DNA of 29,858 nucleotides from CAZLFA01 sp964558665 (GCA_964558665.1 CAZLFA010000051.1:1-29858); one strand, 5' to 3'. Positions 6,820 through 15,850 are shown, counted from the first letter of the stretch. Made by a program: numbers and translations. Notes: a model not told the origin generated them from the sequence alone.

Positions 6820-9126
6820 ATGGCAAATCCTTCCATTCCCGAAATCGGCCGCTCCTTCTTCAGGGTTGATGCCGCCGCAAAGGCAACAGGCGCAGAAAAA
6901 TATGCGGCTGACGTTTACGGCGACAACCTGCTCTGGGCAGGCGCCAGGCGCGCCGGGATTCCCCACGGCCGCATCCTTAATATAGATAAAAAAGAAGCGG
7001 AAAACCTTCCCGGCGTAGTGGCCGTCCTTACCGGGAAAGACGTTCCCGGTACTAACCGGCAGGGGATAGTTCACAAGGACCAGCCGGTCCTGTGCAATGA
7101 CAAGGTTCGCCACTGCGGAGACGCCGTCGCTCTCGTCATCGCCGAAAGCAGAGAAACGCTGCAGACGGCTGTTTCACTCATAAAAGTCGAATTTGAACCG
7201 CTTCCCGGTGTTTTCGGCATCGACGACGCATTGCGTGCCGACGCGCCGCTTGTCCACGAAGGACATCCGACGGGCAATACACTGCTCAAAGCAACGATCA
7301 GCGCGGGCAACGCCGAAGATGCCATGAAAGGCTGTCCCGTTGTCGTTGAGGAGACGTTTGAGGTCCCGATGGTCTCCCACGCCTTCATAGAAACGGAAAA
7401 CGGCGTGGCCTGGCAGGAGCCGGAAGGCAGAATAGTCCTTGTAGTCTCGACGCAGGCCCCTTTCCGAGACCGCTGGGAAATCGGCCACGCCCTCGGTATC
7501 CCTATGGACAAGCTGCGGATCATCGCGCCTTACCTGGGAGGAGGATTCGGAGGCAAGGACGGGGCGACCGTCCAGTGCCTGCTGGCCATGGCCGCGCAGC
7601 ACGCGGGAGGCAGGCCCGTCAAGATGTGGTGGGACAGGGAGGAAAGCTTTCTGGCCGGCTACAAGCGCCACGCCGCGCGCATGCACTACCGGCTCGGCGC
7701 CGATGGAGAGGGAAATCTCCATGCCCTGCAATGCCGCATTTATTACGACACCGGCGCCTATGCCCATCTCGGCGGCGAGGTGATGGCCCTCGGCATGGAA
7801 CACGCCGGCGGTCCCTATCGTATCCCCCACACACTCATCGAGGGATGGTGTCTCTATACCAACAATCCGATCTCCGGCGCCATGCGCGGATTCGGCGTCG
7901 CCCAGGTGAGCTTCGCCTTCGAACGGATGATTGATCGTGTGGCGGCCCGGCTCGGGCTGGATCCCCTGGAGATGCGCATCCGCAATGCCCTGCGGCAGGG
8001 CGACAAAAACTGTTGCGGTGTGACTCTGACGCAGTCTACGGGCATCTCCACCTGCCTCGAACATATAAGCCGGCATCCATTCTGGCAGGGACGGAAGGAA
8101 TGGAAGGCACAGGCGGGAACGTTCAAGAAAAGGGGCGTCGGCCTTGCCGCCGTTTTCAACGCGATGGGGTACGGCCGCGGACTGCCGGACTCCGCCATCG
8201 CCAAAGTGGAATTGACAAAAGAGGGAAATATCCGCGTTTACTGCGGGGTATCCGATATGGGACAGGGCAACGCCACGGCGTTTGCCCAGATCGCCGGTTC
8301 TATTCTCTCTCAGGATAATTCATCCCTGGAGATCGTCCTGCCGGATACGGACCGGACGCTGCCTTCAGGTTCCGCTGCGGCCAGCCGCACCACCTACACA
8401 TATGGAAACGCGCTGATCAAAGCCTCTGAGGAACTGCGCCGCCGGATCACCGGATGGGCGGCCATGATGCTGCTGGCTGACGACCCGGACGATCTGGAAC
8501 TGCTTCCCGGCCGCGTGAAACACACGAAGACGGGAAGGGAGGTTCTCCTGAAGGATATTGGAGCCGTCATGATGGATGAGATACGGATCTGTGTCAGCCA
8601 GTTCATCATGCCGGTAGTCAAGGAGACGGTTGAGACGGGAAAGGAATTTTTCATCGGCTTTCCCCACCTCCTCTTTTCTTACGGCGCTCATCTGGCCGGT
8701 GTTGAGATTGACGAGCTTACCGGTGAGATGGAGGTAAAGACATACATCGCTGCCACGGACGCCGGACGCGTCATGAACCCGCAGGTTTACGAACAGCAGG
8801 TGCACGGCGCCGTCGTTCAGGGACTCGGCTACGCGCTGAGCGAGAAGATCATCCTGAAAGAGGGCGGTATCATAACGCCGGACCTTGCCACTTACATAGT
8901 CCCCGGAACACTCGATGTGCCCGACATTGAATCCCTGATTGCCCGGACTTATGAATCGTCGGGACCCTACGGCATGAAGGGACTGGGGGAAGTGGGAATC
9001 AACGGGCCCCTTCCCGCGCTGGCCAATGCCCTGGCAGACGCCTGTGTAATTAATGTGACTGCGGCGCCGCTTACGGCGGAAAAGATCCTGTCGGCAATCG
9101 GGCAGGCAAAATCAACCGGAGAATAG
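6820..9126 (+). CDS. Molybdenum hydroxylase large (Mo-binding) subunit, xanthine dehydrogenase family
   Basis: The start chosen is the ATG at 6820, giving 768 residues; the open frame extends upstream across the xdhC coding strand and that extension is not real. The N-terminal region is the aldehyde-oxidase/xanthine-dehydrogenase a/b hammerhead (residues 14-130). Mo-cofactor contacts are visible: YLGGGFGGKDGA (238-249), GAMRGFGVAQ (353-362) with the substrate-pocket arginine, a Q-G-rich stretch SDMGQGNATA, and KGLGEVGINGP near the C terminus, whose E724 is the catalytic base. The enzyme hydroxylates a carbon next to nitrogen in a heterocycle or an aldehyde, using water as oxygen source. The 2Fe-2S and FAD subunits follow at once. 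The nearby selenium genes suggest a selenium-dependent member, but the Mo ligand cannot be read from the protein and the substrate is not determined. Confidence 0.92.
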   Translation: MANPSIPEIGRSFFRVDAAAKATGAEKYAADVYGDNLLWAGARRAGIPHGRILNIDKKEAENLPGVVAVLTGKDVPGTNRQGIVHKDQPVLCNDKVRHCGDAVALVIAESRETLQTAVSLIKVEFEPLPGVFGIDDALRADAPLVHEGHPTGNTLLKATISAGNAEDAMKGCPVVVEETFEVPMVSHAFIETENGVAWQEPEGRIVLVVSTQAPFRDRWEIGHALGIPMDKLRIIAPYLGGGFGGKDGATVQCLLAMAAQHAGGRPVKMWWDREESFLAGYKRHAARMHYRLGADGEGNLHALQCRIYYDTGAYAHLGGEVMALGMEHAGGPYRIPHTLIEGWCLYTNNPISGAMRGFGVAQVSFAFERMIDRVAARLGLDPLEMRIRNALRQGDKNCCGVTLTQSTGISTCLEHISRHPFWQGRKEWKAQAGTFKKRGVGLAAVFNAMGYGRGLPDSAIAKVELTKEGNIRVYCGVSDMGQGNATAFAQIAGSILSQDNSSLEIVLPDTDRTLPSGSAAASRTTYTYGNALIKASEELRRRITGWAAMMLLADDPDDLELLPGRVKHTKTGREVLLKDIGAVMMDEIRICVSQFIMPVVKETVETGKEFFIGFPHLLFSYGAHLAGVEIDELTGEMEVKTYIAATDAGRVMNPQVYEQQVHGAVVQGLGYALSEKIILKEGGIITPDLATYIVPGTLDVPDIESLIARTYESSGPYGMKGLGEVGINGPLPALANALADACVINVTAAPLTAEKILSAIGQAKSTGE

Positions 9127-9130
9127 AGTT

Positions 9131-9607
9131 ATGGAAATCCGCTTTACCCTGAACGGCAAAGAGACAGCCGTCGAGACAGCCCCCGACCGACGCGCCGTTG
9201 ATGTCCTGAGGGAGGAAATGGGTCTCACGGGGACGAAGGAGGGCTGCGGCAGCGGTGATTGCGGCTGCTGCGCCGTTCTGGTTAACGGTGAGAGCCGGCT
9301 TTCGTGCCTCATACTTGCGGCACAGCTCGCCGGCCGGGAGATCACAACCATTGAAGGATTTGCACAAGGAGAACAACTGCATCCCCTGCAGGAGTCGTTC
9401 ATAGACTGCGGAGCGGTGCAGTGCGGATTCTGCACGCCCGGCATGATTGTCTCCGCAGCCGATCTTCTTGCGAACAACCAAAGCCCGACGCGCGATGAAA
9501 TCCGCAGAGGCCTGAGCGGGAACATCTGCCGCTGCACCGGTTATCAGAAAATAGTGGACGCCGTGGAATCGGCAGCCGGAAAGATGAAAGAAAAGGACGA
9601 CCGATGA
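9131..9607 (+). CDS. Molybdenum hydroxylase 2Fe-2S subunit
   Basis: The 158-residue protein is the small electron-transfer subunit of a three-part hydroxylase. The plant-type 2Fe-2S cluster ligands are C39, C44, C47 and C59 (GCGSGDCGCCAVLVNG). The second cluster ligands, in the helical C-terminal domain, are C98, C101, C133 and C135 (QCGFCTPG and NICRCTGY). All eight are present, so it should carry both clusters and pass electrons from the Mo site to FAD. It starts 4 bases after the large-subunit stop and overlaps the FAD subunit by 4 bases (ATGA). The order Mo, FeS, FAD is one of the common arrangements of the family. Confidence 0.95.
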   Translation: MEIRFTLNGKETAVETAPDRRAVDVLREEMGLTGTKEGCGSGDCGCCAVLVNGESRLSCLILAAQLAGREITTIEGFAQGEQLHPLQESFIDCGAVQCGFCTPGMIVSAADLLANNQSPTRDEIRRGLSGNICRCTGYQKIVDAVESAAGKMKEKDDR

Positions 9608-10458
9608 GAAACGTGCTGCTTCCCCAAACGCTTGCGGAACTGTGGCTATGCATGGAGAGCGAACCGGAGGCCGCGCTGTACGCGGGAGGAACGGACCTGC
9701 TGATCAGGCTCCGCAGGTGCGGCATTGCTCCCCCCGCTCTCATCTGCCTGGAGAGAATCGAAGAACTGCACGCCATCAGGGAAGAACAGGAATCAATATG
9801 GATCGGCGCCGCCGTCACTCATCGCCGGCTGACAGGCGACGCGGCGTTAAGGCGGCATCTGCCCGTTCTGGTGAAGGCCCTGGAGACTCTGGGCTCCCCC
9901 CCCATCCGCAGCATGGGCACGATAGGCGGCAATATCTGTAACGCCTCGCCGGCGGCGGACTCTTTGCCTCCCCTCTACGTGCTCGACGCCGTCGTGGAGC
10001 TGCGCTCCTGTGACAATGCCCGCACAATGCCGATTGCCGCGTTCATTACCGGCCCCGGAGAGACGACACTGCAAAGGGGAGAGGTTATGACCGGCATCAG
10101 GGTAACAAAGCCGGGGGGATTCAGCGTGCACCACTTTGAAAAGGTGGGACAGCGCAAGGCGCTGGCCATTGCCGTCGCCAGTATGGCGGCGCTGCTCAAA
10201 CTATCCGGATCGGGGATCATTGAAGAGGCGCGCATTGCCTGGGGAAGCGTGGGACCGACGGTGGTGAGATCCGGCGAAGTGGAAGCGGCGCTCGCGGGGG
10301 AAAGACTGTCGGCATCGCTGTGTGCAAAGGCTTCTCTGCTCGTCAGACAGGCAGTATCTCCCATCGACGATCTGCGGGCATCGGCGGACTACCGGAGGAC
10401 GGTCGCCGGCAATCTCCTGATCCGCATGGCAAACGCCGCAGCACCGGCCGGAATATAA
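9604..10458 (+). CDS. Molybdenum hydroxylase FAD-binding subunit (CoxM/XdhB-like)
   Basis: The protein has 284 residues, typical of the medium subunit. FAD-binding motifs of the PCMH fold are AGGTDLLIRL (about 27-36) and TIGGNICNASPAADSLPPL (about 106-124), the latter including the pyrophosphate-binding loop. The C-terminal part (about 175-280) is the CO-dehydrogenase flavoprotein C-terminal domain, with KVGQRKALAIAVAS. It takes electrons from the 2Fe-2S subunit and passes them to NAD or another acceptor. It overlaps the 2Fe-2S gene by 4 bases, which implies translational coupling. A large palindrome begins 9 bases after its stop codon and may end the transcript. Confidence 0.94.
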   Translation: MRNVLLPQTLAELWLCMESEPEAALYAGGTDLLIRLRRCGIAPPALICLERIEELHAIREEQESIWIGAAVTHRRLTGDAALRRHLPVLVKALETLGSPPIRSMGTIGGNICNASPAADSLPPLYVLDAVVELRSCDNARTMPIAAFITGPGETTLQRGEVMTGIRVTKPGGFSVHHFEKVGQRKALAIAVASMAALLKLSGSGIIEEARIAWGSVGPTVVRSGEVEAALAGERLSASLCAKASLLVRQAVSPIDDLRASADYRRTVAGNLLIRMANAAAPAGI

Positions 10459-10466
10459 TGATCCCG

Positions 10467-10630
10467 GATTACGCAATAGAATGCATAAGCACTTGGATAA
10501 GTGAATATTATCCTGGTTAAAGGGGTTTTCAAGCGGCGAATCAAATATTTTTCCTGTGAAAAATATTCTGAGCCGCGGAAAGCCGCTTTGACCAGGATGC
10601 CAAAGGGTATTACGTCTTTATCGCGTAATC
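10467..10630. repeat. Long imperfect palindrome downstream of the hydroxylase operon
   Basis: Two nested inverted repeats are visible. The outer arms are GATTACGCAATA (10467-10478) and TATCGCGTAATC (10619-10630), with one mismatch. The inner arms begin ATCCTGGTTAAAG at 10510 and end GCTTTGACCAGGAT at 10598, and they meet around a loop near 10556 with A/T-rich stems (AAATATTTTT and AAAAATATT). It lies between the converging ends of the FAD-subunit gene and the secreted-protein gene. It may act as a two-way terminator, or it may be an inactive palindromic insertion. No U-rich tail typical of an intrinsic terminator follows the outer stem. Confidence 0.6.
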
Positions 10631-10692
10631 TGAGATTATTTATTCTTCTCTTTGGAAATTATCCCTCTCCAGAATCATGACGATAGTGAAGA

Positions 10693-11424
10693 TCATTTCT
10701 TCGACCCGGTTTTCTTTTTTGACTTTCCCGGCTTTGCGGGTTCGGGGTAAACTTCCACCTTCAGGATGGGAACCTTATATCCCGAAGCCAGCCCTTTAGG
10801 TCCAGTGGGAGTATTGGGATCGTATATCCGCTGATCGACATAATACCGGTCTGGAAGCCAGCGCTTAATCCGGGCGCTCTTTCCATTGGGAAACTGCCAC
10901 TCCCCGGAGACATCCCTCACATACTGCTGAATCTCTTTGCGGACCGGTTCCTCATCTCCCAGAAGCCTGATGCTGGAGGTCGTGCCGCCAAGCACAGAAG
11001 CTTTTTTCTCCAGCGGAACATTTACCAGTTTGTAGGAATAGCTCCTTCTTTCCCATTTCTTGTCCCTATTTGATTGATGGAACAAAAGCGTCATGTATTC
11101 CAGTTTTGTCATATCCTTGTTGAAGCGCCCTTTTAAGACTAATTGTCCTCCTACAACACTTCCCTCGTAATGGAAATCGCCATTGGGTTTAAGAATTCCC
11201 TGAACGTTATCCCGCGAATCAAGTGCCAAATAGTTCTCCGGCTTTTTAATCCAGACGCCCGGCTGGCCAACGTCCCCTTCTACTTCAAAAAAGGCGGCAA
11301 ACTCGATGGATACTTTAGCCGGTTGCTGGGCCTGTACCGGCATGGCAAAAGTGAGGCAGAAGCAGGTCAGGAACAGAACTATTGCATTTTTCCAACCGCG
11401 ATGTTTCAGCTTTCTCACATTCAT
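10693..11424 (-). CDS. Secreted protein of unknown function
   Basis: The start chosen is the ATG at 11424, which has AAGGGGG seven bases or so upstream. An earlier in-frame ATG at 11463 would add 13 residues before the signal peptide. The product has 243 residues. Residues 1-32 form a Sec signal peptide: basic MNVRKLKHRGWK, hydrophobic IVLFLTCFCLTFAM, and a cleavage site after VQA. The mature part is mostly predicted beta structure with GDFHYEGSVVGGQLVLKGRF, which hints at a beta-sandwich or lipocalin-like fold, and ends in a lysine-rich tail (KPGKSKKKTGSKK). No family is recognised. It stands alone on the minus strand between two plus-strand operons. Confidence 0.7.
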   Translation of the reverse strand: MNVRKLKHRGWKNAIVLFLTCFCLTFAMPVQAQQPAKVSIEFAAFFEVEGDVGQPGVWIKKPENYLALDSRDNVQGILKPNGDFHYEGSVVGGQLVLKGRFNKDMTKLEYMTLLFHQSNRDKKWERRSYSYKLVNVPLEKKASVLGGTTSSIRLLGDEEPVRKEIQQYVRDVSGEWQFPNGKSARIKRWLPDRYYVDQRIYDPNTPTGPKGLASGYKVPILKVEVYPEPAKPGKSKKKTGSKK

Positions 11425-11801
11425 AATACCCCCTTCGATACCGATTGATTTCCGCAATATCATGGATGCAGATGATGGATGATATAGGTAACGCCTTAAA
11501 GTTTGTCAAGATATTACGGGCATGATGCAGGCTCAGAGGAAAGGCAGCGGACACGGCGGAAAGACCAGACATTCGCCCGGTCAAATCCATCCGTGAGCCG
11601 CCAACGGCAATATCAATAAGTACGCCTGATCAGCCTTCAGACCTATACCTGCAACTCTCATCTCCCCTATGCCGATTATCTTTCGAGAAAAACTTTTCCT
11701 GTAACAATTTCGTTTAAGTATTTTCCCAAATATACAATTTTGTACACAGAAGAAACTGTTGCTGCTGCGCATACTATTGATATTAAAAACGAATACCATT
11801 C
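11425..11801. other. Intergenic region between the secreted protein and amtB
   Basis: These 377 bases hold no convincing gene; two short minus-strand frames here lack ribosome sites and family features. The left part should hold the promoter of the secreted-protein gene. An imperfect palindrome, TATACAATTTTGTACA at 11731-11746, lies about 60 bases upstream of the sigma-54-type promoter and could be an activator site. That role is only a guess from position. Confidence 0.5.
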
Positions 11802-11817
11802 TGGCAGGGTAATTGCT
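11802..11817 (+). promoter_or_regulatory. Sigma-54 (RpoN) promoter upstream of the ammonium channel gene
   Basis: TGGCAGGGTAATTGCT matches the -24/-12 consensus TGGCAC-N5-TTGCT, with GG at 11803-11804 and GC at 11815-11816 exactly ten bases apart. Transcription would start near 11828, about 30 bases before the amtB start codon. RpoN control with an NtrC-type activator is the usual arrangement for amtB-glnK. Confidence 0.8.
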
Positions 11818-11858
11818 CTAATACCTCACGTTTGAATAATATCGAGAGGAGATATGGA

Positions 11859-13085
11859 ATGGTCAGTCAGTTAAATACGGGAGACACAGCCTGGATACTT
11901 GTGTGTTGTTCATTGGTATTATTGATGACGCCTGCCCTGGCGCTTTTTTACGGGGGCATGGTGCGAAGAAAGAACATGCTTTCCACTCTAACCCTGAGTT
12001 ACATCTTCATGGCTTTGATCGGCGTTCAGTGGGTGCTGTATGGTTACTCCCTCGCGTTCGGCGCCGATATCAACGGCCTGATCGGAGGCCTCAATTATCT
12101 CGGTTTTACAGGCGTTGATGCAGCACCCAACGCAAACTACAGCAAGACCATCCCGCACGGACTTTTTGCCGCCTTTCAGATGATGTTCGCCGTCATCACT
12201 CCGGCACTAATTACGGGCGCCTTCGTAGAGCGCGTCAAATTCAAGAGCTTTCTGCTGTTCAGTCTGCTCTGGGCAACCCTGGTTTATGATCCTTTATGCC
12301 ACTGGGTCTGGGGACAGGGCGGCTGGCTGAAGGAAATGGGTCTTCTGGATTTTGCAGGAGGCACCGTCGTGCATATCGCCGCCGGTTTTTCCGCCCTTGC
12401 CTTTGCGCTGGTAATCGGGCCGCGCAAGGGATTCGGCAAATCTCCCATGGAGCCGAGCAATATACCATTGACAGTTATAGGCGCCGGCCTGCTGTGGGTG
12501 GGCTGGTTCGGATTCAATGCCGGCAGCGCCCTGGCTGCCAACGGTGTGGCGGTGAATGCCCTGCTGACCACCAACACCTCCGCCGCAACCGCCGGCCTTG
12601 TCTGGATGCTGCTTTCCTGGCTGGACGGCCGTCCCAGTACTTTGGGGATCGCCACCGGCATGGTCGTCGGCCTCGCGGCGGTAACGCCCGCGTCAGGTTA
12701 TATAACCCCGATGGCGGCTATGGTGATCGGCGCCGTCGCCGCCCCGCTGTCATACTACGCCATGCGTTTCCGGGATAAACGGAAACTGGATGAATCGCTG
12801 GATGTCTGGGCATGCCACGGTATCGCCAGCACGTGGGGCATGCTGGCAACAGGTCTTTTTGCCACCGTCGCTGTGAACAGCGACGGTGCCAACGGCCTGT
12901 TTTTCGGAAATCCCGGGCAGGTTGCAATTCAGATTATAGGGATCGGCGTAACAATAGCATTCAGTTTCGGATTTACATATATGCTTGCCAAGCTTCTGAA
13001 CTGGAGCATAGGCCTGAGAGTAAGTGCCGTGGAGGAGGAAGTGGGACTGGATATAAGCTCGCATGGAGAGCGATCCTACTCTTAA
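11859..13085 (+). CDS. amtB: Ammonium channel AmtB
   Basis: The start chosen is the ATG at 11859, which has AGAGGA at 11845-11850. The longer frame from the TTG at 11832 has no ribosome site and would begin at the predicted transcription start. The 408-residue protein has eleven hydrophobic segments, as in the Amt/Mep/Rh family. The twin pore histidines are H172 (VVHIAAGFSAL) and H320 (ACHGIASTWG). The conserved segments ALFYGGMVRRKNML (28-41) and FNAGSALAANG (219-229) are also present. The trimer conducts ammonium into the cytoplasm and is blocked by its PII partner, which is encoded 70 bases downstream. The sigma-54-type promoter points to nitrogen control. Confidence 0.96.
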   Translation: MVSQLNTGDTAWILVCCSLVLLMTPALALFYGGMVRRKNMLSTLTLSYIFMALIGVQWVLYGYSLAFGADINGLIGGLNYLGFTGVDAAPNANYSKTIPHGLFAAFQMMFAVITPALITGAFVERVKFKSFLLFSLLWATLVYDPLCHWVWGQGGWLKEMGLLDFAGGTVVHIAAGFSALAFALVIGPRKGFGKSPMEPSNIPLTVIGAGLLWVGWFGFNAGSALAANGVAVNALLTTNTSAATAGLVWMLLSWLDGRPSTLGIATGMVVGLAAVTPASGYITPMAAMVIGAVAAPLSYYAMRFRDKRKLDESLDVWACHGIASTWGMLATGLFATVAVNSDGANGLFFGNPGQVAIQIIGIGVTIAFSFGFTYMLAKLLNWSIGLRVSAVEEEVGLDISSHGERSYS

Positions 13086-13155
13086 GTACGGAAACATGAA
13101 GTTCAAGCATCCGGAAATTCCGGGTGGATACAAATAAATGCTTTGGAGATTCTTT

Positions 13156-13542
13156 ATGCTGAAAAAAATTGAGGCAATCATTCGTGAAGACAAAGTCAAC
13201 GACGTCCAGGAGGCTCTTGCTGAAATCGGCATCGTGGGATTGAACATGTTTGAGGTCCGCGGGCATGGACGCCAGGGAGGCATTCAACTGGTGGGACGCG
13301 CCGGCACTTACCAGGTTAACATGCTGCCCAAGATTCAGATCAACATTATACTGAGCGACCGCAATCTGGAAGACGCTGTCGACGCTATCCTGAAGTCGGC
13401 TTATACAGGAGAACCAGGGGACGGGATCATCTTTGTATATCCGGTGGATGACGTAATCCGTGTCCGGACCCGGGAACGCGGACAGGGCGCAATGATGTAT
13501 CCGGGGGATATCGACACAAAAAAGGTCAGCACTCTGACGTGA
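13156..13542 (+). CDS. glnK: PII nitrogen regulatory protein (GlnK)
   Basis: The start chosen is the ATG at 13156, with GGAGA at 13144-13148; it yields MLKKIEAIIR, the usual PII N terminus. The product has 128 residues, slightly longer than the usual 112 because of a C-terminal tail. Conserved features are EAL (18-21), the T-loop entry GHGRQGG (36-42), LPKIQI (57-62), TGEPGDGIIFVYPVDDVIRVRT (84-105, the ATP- and 2-oxoglutarate-binding B and C loops) and RERGQGA. The residue matching the modified tyrosine 51 of E. coli GlnB/GlnK is Y52. The T-loop sequence GGIQLVGRAGTYQVN differs from the enteric form. It should gate AmtB according to 2-oxoglutarate and ATP/ADP levels. Confidence 0.93.
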   Translation: MLKKIEAIIREDKVNDVQEALAEIGIVGLNMFEVRGHGRQGGIQLVGRAGTYQVNMLPKIQINIILSDRNLEDAVDAILKSAYTGEPGDGIIFVYPVDDVIRVRTRERGQGAMMYPGDIDTKKVSTLT

Positions 13543-13617
13543 GACAGCCTGACCGCACCTGACCGGCAGGCATTAATCATAATACAGGAATAAAAATACA
13601 CAAAACACGGAGGAAGT

Positions 13618-15789
13618 ATGAAAAAAACGGTCCCAGTCACAGCATCAGAGAGGAATTACGTTGTCGAAAAGGAAAAGTTTCTGCCGGTATCGGGTTATTA
13701 TGGCGAGGACACCTTCAACAGCAGGGTCATGAAGGAAAAACTGCCGTCGGATACTTACAGGAAGATCACAGCCGCCATTGAAGAAGGAAAAATTCTTGAT
13801 ACGGAAACGGCCAATATTGTTGCTCATGCCATGATGGGGTGGGCCATTGCCAAAGGCGCAACCCACTTTGCCCACTGGTTCCAGCCCATGACGGGGATCA
13901 CGGCGGAAAAGCATGACGCTTTCTCCGATCCTGTCAGAGTCGGAGAAGTTATCGAGCACTTTTCCGGAAAGCAGCTCGTCCAGGGAGAACCGGATGCATC
14001 GAGCTTTCCGAGCGGCGGCATCCGTTCCACCTTTGAAGCCCGGGGATATACTGCATGGGACATGTCATCTCCTGCATTCATCAGGAGAAATGGAATCTCG
14101 ACGACATTATGTATTCCGACGGCCTTCATCTCCTATACAGGAGAGGCGCTCGACAAGAAAACCCCGCTTCTGAGATCAAACAGTGCGGTAAGCAAAAGCG
14201 CTGTGAGAGTCCTGAACCTCCTCGGCAGCAAGGATGTAAAAAGAGTCTATTCAACACTGGGGCCTGAACAGGAGTACTTCCTGATCGATGCAGACTATTA
14301 TTACAAGCGCCAGGACCTTGTACTGGGCGGACGTACCGTTGTCGGAGCGCCTCCCCCGAAAGGGCAGGAGCTGGAAGATCAGTATTTCGGCAGCATCAAG
14401 GAGAGGATTTCCTCCTATATGCACGACATGGAGGAGCAGCTTTTCAAGCTGGGTGTACCTGCAAAGACCCGCCACAATGAAGTGGCGCCCAGTCAGTTCG
14501 AGCTTGCGCCGGTCTTTGAAGAAGCGAATATCGCCGTTGACCACAACCAGATAGTGATGGACACCATGCGCGCAGTTGCAAAAAAGCACAGTCTGGTCTG
14601 CCTGCTTCATGAGAAGCCGTTTGCAGGAATCAACGGATCGGGCAAGCATCTGAACTGGTCGCTGTCGGACAGCAGAGGGAAAAATCTGCTTAATCCCGGA
14701 CAGACTCCTCATGAAAACATCCAGTTTCTGGTTTTTCTGATTGCCGTTATTCGCGCCGTTTACAAGCACGCCGATATCCTGCGCGCCTCAGTCGGTTCTT
14801 ATGCCAACGATCACCGGCTGGGAGCGAATGAAGCGCCGCCGGCCATACTTTCCATCTTTCTGGGAGATCAACTTACCACGATTCTTGATGATATTGAAAA
14901 AGGCAAGATATCGAAGGCCACGGACAAGGAGATCATCGATCTTGGCATTTCCTCGCTTCCGATTGTCAGCAAGGACAACACCGACCGGAACAGAACGTCG
15001 CCCTTTGCTTTTACGGGCAATAAATTCGAGTTCCGGACCGTCGGCTCCTCACAGTCTATTTCTTTCCCTGCCGCAGTTCTCAATACAATCGTGGCCGAGA
15101 GCCTTGATTACATGTCGGACAAAATCGAAGCTCAGGGCGGAAAGGACATTAATCAGGCGGTATTCACGGTGATCAAGGATGAGTTAAAGATTATCAAGGC
15201 GGTCTTGTATAACGGCGACAACTATACTCCGGAATGGGAAAAGGAGGCCGCCAAAAGGGGGCTTCCCAATGATAAAACAACGCCCGTTGCATTAAAGGCC
15301 CTGGTTACAAAAAAGTCGCTGGAACTGTTCGAGAAGTACCAGGTCCTTTCCAGTGTGGAACTGAAGTCACGTTATCTGATCCGGCTGGAGAAATACATCA
15401 AGGATCTGGAGATCGAGGTTAAGTGCCTGAACTGTATCTGCATTAATCAGGTTATTCCCGCGGCGACCGTCTATCAGAAAAGGCTGGCCGATGCGGTTAT
15501 CAGTTCCAGGGAAGCTCTTGGCAAGTCGGCGGATCTCACGGCGCAAAAAGAGCTGCTCAAAAATATTATCGTGCTGGTTAATAAAATTCACGCCATCGAC
15601 GCGGACATCCTTGCAAAAGTCGGCGCCGCCTCATCCGTGCACGATGAGCAGAAGAAAGCGGAGATGCTCTGCAGCAAGGTTAAAACCCGAATGAATGAGC
15701 TTCGCGAATACGTCGACGAACTGGAAGGTCTGGTGGACGATGAACTGTGGCCGATGCCGAAGTTCTGGGAGATACTGCTTATCAGTTGA
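13618..15789 (+). CDS. glnN: Glutamine synthetase type III
   Basis: The protein has 723 residues, the length of GSIII (GlnN) and about 250 more than type I enzymes. Family features include the N-terminal KFLPVSGYYGEDTFNSRVMKE segment, the catalytic-site region GPEQEYFLID (about 218-228), KTRHNEVAPSQFELAPVFEE (about 283-302) and the ATP and glutamate region INGSGKHLNWSLSD (about 338-351). A C-terminal coiled region (about 580-710) is typical of GSIII and of its double-hexamer assembly. It makes glutamine from glutamate, ammonia and ATP in the cytosol. GGAGGAAGT immediately precedes the ATG. It follows glnK by 75 bases, so ammonium uptake, sensing and assimilation are grouped, and all may use the upstream sigma-54-type promoter. 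Confidence 0.95.
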   Translation: MKKTVPVTASERNYVVEKEKFLPVSGYYGEDTFNSRVMKEKLPSDTYRKITAAIEEGKILDTETANIVAHAMMGWAIAKGATHFAHWFQPMTGITAEKHDAFSDPVRVGEVIEHFSGKQLVQGEPDASSFPSGGIRSTFEARGYTAWDMSSPAFIRRNGISTTLCIPTAFISYTGEALDKKTPLLRSNSAVSKSAVRVLNLLGSKDVKRVYSTLGPEQEYFLIDADYYYKRQDLVLGGRTVVGAPPPKGQELEDQYFGSIKERISSYMHDMEEQLFKLGVPAKTRHNEVAPSQFELAPVFEEANIAVDHNQIVMDTMRAVAKKHSLVCLLHEKPFAGINGSGKHLNWSLSDSRGKNLLNPGQTPHENIQFLVFLIAVIRAVYKHADILRASVGSYANDHRLGANEAPPAILSIFLGDQLTTILDDIEKGKISKATDKEIIDLGISSLPIVSKDNTDRNRTSPFAFTGNKFEFRTVGSSQSISFPAAVLNTIVAESLDYMSDKIEAQGGKDINQAVFTVIKDELKIIKAVLYNGDNYTPEWEKEAAKRGLPNDKTTPVALKALVTKKSLELFEKYQVLSSVELKSRYLIRLEKYIKDLEIEVKCLNCICINQVIPAATVYQKRLADAVISSREALGKSADLTAQKELLKNIIVLVNKIHAIDADILAKVGAASSVHDEQKKAEMLCSKVKTRMNELREYVDELEGLVDDELWPMPKFWEILLIS

Positions 15790-15850
15790 TTCCTGTCCGG
15801 AAAGGATTCCTTTCCACTCCGGTCAAGTCTGCCGGTGATATTTTTTCTGT

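Noticed and set aside
7174..8076. A 300-codon open frame on the minus strand inside the hydroxylase large subunit.
   Set aside because: It lies antisense to a gene with full family motifs, and it has no recognisable domain.
6820..9126. Possible in-frame selenocysteine codon in the hydroxylase, given the selenium genes nearby.
   Set aside because: The frame has no internal TGA; in these enzymes selenium is a labile cofactor ligand, not an amino acid.
13156..13542. PII T-loop looked as if it lacked the uridylylation tyrosine.
   Set aside because: Careful alignment with E. coli GlnB places Y52 here at the position of Y51; only the tyrosine equivalent to Y46 is replaced by glycine.
14251..14769. 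A 172-codon minus-strand frame within glutamine synthetase.
   Set aside because: It is antisense to a strongly supported gene and has no family features.
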